Origin: a virus
Strand: one strand, 5' to 3'
DNA length: 24,098 bases
IMG/VR virus record: IMGVR_UViG_3300028025_003222
Location: 1-24,098 of that record
Shown: in pieces, positions 22,758-24,098 of the stretch
Layout of the letters: each line of letters opens with the position of its first letter
Numbering within the stretch: the stretch's first letter is position 1
The notes under the pieces: model-generated
What the model saw: the letters and a program-made list of their open reading frames with translations, nothing else
Told to the model about the DNA's origin: nothing
Databases searched by the model: none
Made by a program: the position numbers and the translations under genes

Positions 22758-22849
22758 TGGACTTGATGTGTCAATTGCCTGATGCTGGCATGAAATTCCC
22801 TAATAGCATAGGGGAAAGAAGTGGGTTAGATTCCCATTGTTGTCCACCA
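22758..22849 (+). ncRNA. tRNA-like element of unknown identity
   Basis: It starts 5 bases after tRNA-Ser and ends in GTCC-A-CCA. The outer stem is only TGGAC/GTCCA. A T-arm-like hairpin (GTGGG/CCCAT) has loop TTAGATT in place of TTCGATT, and a TTCCCTA/TAGGGGAA hairpin stands where a variable arm would be. No 7-base anticodon loop with a proper stem can be drawn. It may be a decayed tRNA or a small stable RNA like the non-tRNA species of the T4 tRNA cluster. Confidence 0.4.
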
Positions 22850-22857
22850 GTTTTTAT

Positions 22858-22949
22858 GCCAGCGAGACTTGGTAGTCAGAGAGGTCTTATACACCTTTTA
22901 GCGCCAGATTAGCGTTCTTGAGAGAGTTCGATCCTCTCCGCTGGTACCA
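22858..22949 (+). tRNA. Atypical class II tRNA, anticodon UAU by position
   Basis: Acceptor GCCAGCG/CGCTGGT (with a G1-U72 wobble), T-arm GAGAG/CTCTC with canonical loop TTCGATC, discriminator A and CCA. The D-arm is a GACT/AGTC stem with only a 4-base TGGT loop. The anticodon stem GAGGT/ACCTT holds loop CTTATAC, so bases 34-36 read UAU (Ile, AUA codons). The 24-base variable arm with CGC/GCG stem is unlike any normal Ile tRNA. Charging identity is open. Confidence 0.6.
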
Positions 22950-22957
22950 AATGAAAG

Positions 22958-23203
22958 ATGAATATGTGGAATATTAAAATTGAAAATGGAATGATATTAA
23001 ATGCAAGTCCAACTTTGGATGATGCAATGAAGTTTGCTAAGAGTTATAACAAGTTTGTAACAATCACCGATGGCACTACAGAGATTGTAGGTAAGTTTGG
23101 TGTTGATGCAGTAGAAGAAAAAGTTTTACCAGATGGTGAAACATACGATTGGACCATGCGGCGTGATGAAACACACCGTGGTTCACGTAGAAAATTAGTG
23201 TAG
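22958..23203 (+). CDS. Small protein of unknown function within the tRNA cluster
   Basis: Encodes 81 residues, starting MNMWNIKIENGMILNASPTL; a second ATG two codons on is equally possible. The protein looks like a compact alpha/beta domain (a strand WNIKIENGMI, a helix LDDAMKFAKSYN, a strand FVTITDGTTEIVGKFGVDAV) with a basic tail (MRRDETHRGSRRKLV). Composition and codon use resemble nearby genes, so I take it as real, although the ribosome binding site is weak. Its TAG stop overlaps the first 4 bases of tRNA-Cys. No family recognised. Confidence 0.65.
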   Translation: MNMWNIKIENGMILNASPTLDDAMKFAKSYNKFVTITDGTTEIVGKFGVDAVEEKVLPDGETYDWTMRRDETHRGSRRKLV

Positions 23204-23275
23204 GTGTGACCCGAAAGGCTAGGGAACGGATTGCAACCCCGTTTTATGCAGGTTCGATTCCTGTCACCTACTCCA
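23200..23275 (+). tRNA. tRNA-Cys (GCA)
   Basis: Acceptor GTAGGTG/CACCTAC, anticodon loop TTGCAAC (GCA), T-loop TTCGATT, CCA. The discriminator is U, the main identity base of cysteine tRNAs. One A-C mismatch closes the anticodon stem at the loop side. Confidence 0.9.
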
Positions 23276-23280
23276 AACAC

Positions 23281-23296
23281 GTTGTAGAAATACAAC
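23281..23296 (+). repeat. GNRA-loop hairpin after tRNA-Cys
   Basis: GTTGTA and TACAAC form a perfect 6-bp stem with a GAAA tetraloop, 5 bases after the tRNA. No T-run follows, so it is more likely a 3' processing or stabilising hairpin than a terminator. Confidence 0.5.
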
Positions 23297-23303
23297 AGAC
23301 TGG

Positions 23304-23332
23304 TTGACAGAGATTCATGGTTGTGTTATACT
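23304..23332 (+). promoter_or_regulatory. Sigma70 promoter for the second tRNA group
   Basis: TTGACA (23304-23309) and TATACT (23327-23332; 5 of 6), with the 17-bp spacer seen at all other promoters here. Start near 23339, about 20 bases before the second boxA-like leader. Confidence 0.85.
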
Positions 23333-23360
23333 TCATCTATGAATTGAGAAATCAATCAAA

Positions 23361-23386
23361 TGTTCTTTAAAAATTTGTTGTAGTTT
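23361..23386 (+). promoter_or_regulatory. BoxA-like leader, copy 2
   Basis: An exact 26-base copy of the sequence at 22426-22451, again directly before a tRNA (Glu). Confidence 0.7.
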
Positions 23387-23389
23387 TTT

Positions 23390-23464
23390 GCACCTATCGT
23401 CTATCGGTTAGGACGCTGCCCTTTCAAGGCGGAAAGAGGAGTTCGATTCTCCTTAGGTGTACCA
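23390..23464 (+). tRNA. tRNA-Glu (UUC)
   Basis: Acceptor GCACCTA/TAGGTGT with a G1-U72 wobble, anticodon loop CTTTCAA, T-loop TTCGATT, discriminator A and CCA. The D-arm and anticodon stem (TCGTCTA, GCCCTTTCAAGGC) closely follow bacterial Glu tRNAs. Confidence 0.94.
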
Positions 23465-23559
23465 TATAAAAACACATTATCGTATGAAGCTGTAGCGACA
23501 GTAGTCGTTGGGTGGTCGGCAAATAGTCCGCTAACTCAATATAGTGTGTTCCTATATGG
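23462..23559 (+). repeat. tRNA-flanking hairpin, copy 2, with inserted loop
   Basis: CCATATA/TATATGG and AACACATTAT/ATAGTGTGTT repeat the stem found after tRNA-Gln. Here about 60 bases (23479-23539) fill the loop and themselves fold into short stems such as CTGT/ACAG and CGAC/GTCG. No coding potential is seen. Confidence 0.6.
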
Positions 23560-23565
23560 TAATTT

Positions 23566-23640
23566 GGGGGTATAACTTAACGGCTAAAGTAGTAGGCTTT
23601 TAACCTATTAATCAGAGTTCGATTCTCTGTGCCCCTACCA
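23566..23640 (+). tRNA. tRNA-Lys (UUU)
   Basis: Acceptor GGGGGTA/TGCCCCT with a G1-U72 wobble, anticodon stem GTAGG/CCTAT with loop CTTTTAA, T-loop TTCGATT, discriminator A and CCA. Confidence 0.93.
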
Positions 23641-23649
23641 AAAAATCAT

Positions 23650-23734
23650 GGAGACACGGCAAAGTGGGAGAGTTGCGGCAGACTGTAAATCTGTTCTTTC
23701 GGGTGAGTAGGTTCGAATCTTACTGTCTCCACCA
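23650..23734 (+). tRNA. tRNA-Tyr (GUA)
   Basis: Class II tRNA: acceptor GGAGACA/TGTCTCC, anticodon stem GCAGA/TCTGT with loop CTGTAAA, variable arm with TTTCGGG, T-loop TTCGAAT, discriminator A and CCA. Confidence 0.95.
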
Positions 23735-23930
23735 AATCCCGTTACTATTTTCGTAAAAATAGCGTTTGATTAGCGATAGAGATCCGGTGGCAGAAAACCG
23801 TTAGCGAGAGAAATACTCAGGCTCTGATAGGCAGATTCCTAACTGCACACAGACGTTAGAATAAAATGGATGGACAGAGTAACTGCTCAATTAAGGGCTG
23901 GCGTGGAACCCAGTAGCTTATACTAATTTT
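23735..23930 (+). other. Unassigned structured stretch between tRNA-Tyr and tRNA-Asp
   Basis: No gene or standard tRNA is found. A perfect hairpin CTATTTT-CGTA-AAAATAG lies at about 23750-23767, followed by possible CGGT/ACCG, GCAG/CTGC and CTGG/CCAG stems. The region is probably part of the tRNA precursor, or an unrecognised small RNA. Confidence 0.4.
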
Positions 23931-24005
23931 GGTCTCAAAGTGTTCACGGACGCACGTATGCCTGTCACGCATAAAGAAGGGGATCGTTACCCCTTGGGAC
24001 CGCCA
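23931..24005 (+). tRNA. tRNA-Asp (GUC) with unusual T-loop
   Basis: All stems have canonical length: acceptor GGTCTCA/TGGGACC, D-arm GTGT/GCAC, anticodon stem TATGC/GCATA with loop CTGTCAC, T-stem AGGGG/CCCCT. Discriminator G suits aspartate; CCA is encoded. The T-loop reads ATCGTTA, so positions 54 and 58 are A and U instead of the near-universal U and A. Confidence 0.8.
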
Positions 24006-24013
24006 GATTTTAT

Positions 24014-24088
24014 TCCTCAGTAGCTCAGCGGTAGAGCAAACGGCTGTTAACCGTTCGGTCATTGGTTCGATCCCAGTCTGAGGAGCCA
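24014..24088 (+). tRNA. tRNA-Asn (GUU)
   Basis: Acceptor TCCTCAG/CTGAGGA, D-arm GTAGCTCAGCGGTAGAGC, anticodon stem AACGG/CCGTT with loop CTGTTAA, T-loop TTCGATC, discriminator G and CCA. Very close in pattern to bacterial Asn tRNAs. Confidence 0.96.
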
Positions 24089-24098
24089 AGTTTTAGGA

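Noticed and set aside
23780-23895. Glycine riboswitch-like words (GAGAG, CTCAGG, GGACAGAG)
   Set aside because: Order and spacing do not match the aptamer and no glycine-related gene follows.
23044-24089. Minus-strand frames across tRNA genes (for example at 23044-23295 and 23856-24089)
   Set aside because: Their products contain strings such as GDRNRTCI and TGIEP that arise from reading tRNAs backwards. They overlap confirmed tRNAs and have no ribosome binding site.
1-24098. CRISPR arrays, insertion sequences, integrase or attachment sites
   Set aside because: No regularly spaced direct repeats, transposase or integrase motifs, or terminal inverted repeats were seen, as expected for a lytic T4-like phage.

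Overview
This window is a piece of a T4-like myovirus (tailed phage) genome. It is AT-rich and every recognisable gene lies on the + strand. The gene order gp67-like / gp21 / gp22 / gp23 / tail gene / uvsY / uvsW / gp55 / gp47 / gp46 / gp45 / gp44 / gp62 / regA is the T4 core order as seen in the environmental branch (cyanophage- and pelagiphage-like T4 relatives). No photosynthesis gene is present. The rRNA-type boxA sequences ahead of the tRNAs look proteobacterial, with a spelling I associate with betaproteobacteria, so an aquatic proteobacterial host is more likely than a cyanobacterium. That host call is inference.

Layout: (1) 1-4250, head morphogenesis: small prohead core protein, an unknown structural protein, prohead protease, scaffold and major capsid protein, closed by a strong terminator. 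Exact T4-type late promoters (TATAAATA) precede two of these genes. (2) 4248-7063: a tail-tube-fold protein, then, behind a perfect sigma70 promoter, UvsY and UvsW (recombination) and a small Sm-like protein. (3) 7144-10881: late sigma factor gp55, a cytidylyltransferase, and the gp47/gp46 Mre11-Rad50-type nuclease. (4) 10878-14781, accessory genes: methyltransferase, peptide deformylase, a large protein resembling DUF4338/DruA, a winged-helix protein with its own promoter and terminator, and a glycosyltransferase. (5) 14781-18834, nucleotide and replication genes: dNMP kinase, sliding clamp, FlbD-like and DsbA-like small proteins, two unknowns, clamp loader gp44/gp62 and RegA. (6) 18830-22115, stress and metabolism: Hsp20 behind a structured leader with overlapping early and late promoters, a 53-aa protein, a 60-aa protein, tRNA-Met/Ile2, rubrerythrin with a separate 43-aa rubredoxin, dCMP deaminase, a zinc metallopeptidase and a hexapeptide acetyltransferase. 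(7) 22116-24098, an RNA region: a candidate stand-alone ncRNA with promoter and terminator, then tRNAs Gln, Ser(UGA), Ser(GCU), a tRNA-like element, an odd class II tRNA (UAU), Cys, Glu, Lys, Tyr, Asp (unusual T-loop) and Asn, with one small gene among them.

Many genes overlap by ATGA or TAATG, which suggests translationally coupled operons. Eight promoters with near-perfect -35 and -10 boxes all have exactly 17-bp spacers. Host RNA polymerase can therefore read the recombination, replication, stress and tRNA genes early, while TATAAATA motifs mark genes read late by the gp55 holoenzyme, whose sliding-clamp co-activator is also encoded here. The most unusual parts are the RNA region (boxA-led tRNA cassettes, a ncRNA and non-canonical tRNAs), the Hsp20 leader, the split rubrerythrin/rubredoxin pair and the DUF4338-like gene.
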